Of a DNA stretch of 20,332 nucleotides, positions 20,320-20,332 are shown one piece after another (positions within the stretch are counted from its first letter, which is position 1; the number at the start of each line of letters is the position of its first letter). This DNA is from Mesostigma viride (taxonomy: Eukaryota > Streptophyta > Mesostigmatophyceae > Mesostigmatales > Mesostigmataceae), in the NCBI GenBank assembly GCA_009746045.1, contig RPFO01001631.1, positions 2,501-22,832 of the forward strand, given 5' to 3'. The notes under the pieces are model-generated. The model was not told where the DNA came from. It was given only the letters and a program-made list of their open reading frames with translations, and ran no database searches. The position numbers and the translations under genes are program-made.

Positions 20320-20332
20320 GTGTATTTACACG

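Larger units (their letters stand above)
10856..20332 (+). repeat. 40-bp satellite array, ~237 monomers, open at window end
   Basis: Monomers are 39-41 bp. Each starts GCAGCCGCCCCTTGCGTGC, continues with AT or GC, then GGTG, and ends in a GT-rich half built around TGTAC (TATGTACATGTGTGT or GTGTACGTGTGTGT). Recurrent variants occupy fixed slots: CCGCCCC, CCGGCCCC, TTGCCCC, TCGCTCC, ACTCGCCCC, GGCGTCCC or CGTCGCCCCAAG in the first half, and TATGTACATGTGAG, GGATGTACGTG or GTGTAAGTGTGCG in the second. Because 40 is not a multiple of 3 and the minus strand has no stop in any frame of the unit, frames of up to 1,845 codons (12672-18209) and 1,828 codons (14755-20241) appear. They read as His/Thr/Arg/Cys-rich 40-residue repeats and are not called genes. 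Confidence 0.97.

Noticed and set aside
10856-20332. CRISPR array
   Set aside because: Units are contiguous 40-bp monomers with graded variants, no unique spacers and no cas genes; the setting is eukaryotic.
10856-20332. Centromere protein B box in the satellite
   Set aside because: I do not see the CENP-B core (TTCG....A..CGGG) in any monomer variant.

Overview
This is a repeat-dominated, gene-poor eukaryotic window. No intact protein-coding gene can be supported. Most long open frames are artefacts of simple repeats or of a 40-bp satellite that contains no stop codons on the minus strand. Kilobase-scale satellite and microsatellite arrays, short dispersed hairpin repeats and spliced-looking coding relics all point to a nuclear eukaryotic chromosome, perhaps a heterochromatic or subtelomeric part. 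The lineage is unresolved and the clues conflict. A relic near 8.1-8.7 kb resembles an animal-type caspase p20 domain, while a tRNA-Ser-like relic at 10.5 kb looks bacterial or organellar.

Layout. (1) 1-843: a ~0.69-kb dispersed repeat (copy 1, 151-843) whose left flank (1-137) is an almost perfect inverted copy of its own right part (602-738). (2) 844-5184: unique-looking non-coding DNA with small local duplications: a 10-bp tandem array, a 36-bp hairpin duplication, C-run/G-run mini-hairpins, and ~180-bp and 123-bp tandem duplications. (3) 5185-5734: a ~34-bp hairpin minisatellite (GGGCTACAGCC...GGGCTGCA) with (AC)n inserts and its own higher-order duplication. (4) 5785-5970: a short coding-like relic interrupted by one stop. 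(5) 6274-6969: copy 2 of the dispersed repeat, which runs directly into (6) 6970-7971, about 1 kb of (TTG)n with only seven interruptions. (7) 7972-10708: mixed sequence with a decayed caspase-like relic on the minus strand, a dispersed palindromic repeat centred on CAACGGCCGTTG, a 31-bp duplication, an (ACACCCT)8 telomere-like block and a tRNA-Ser-like gene lacking its anticodon region. (8) 10709-20332: a TG/GTGCGT microsatellite leader followed by about 237 monomers of a 40-bp satellite running off the window end, with nested higher-order repeats of 1,729 and 2,029 bp and a ~0.67-kb block repeated 5.7 kb apart.

There is no gene system working together here. The biology of interest is repeat biology: how the satellite was seeded and homogenised, its strong potential for Z-DNA, and a set of decayed genes among the repeats. 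All similarity statements come from reading the sequence and remembering family motifs; no database search was run.
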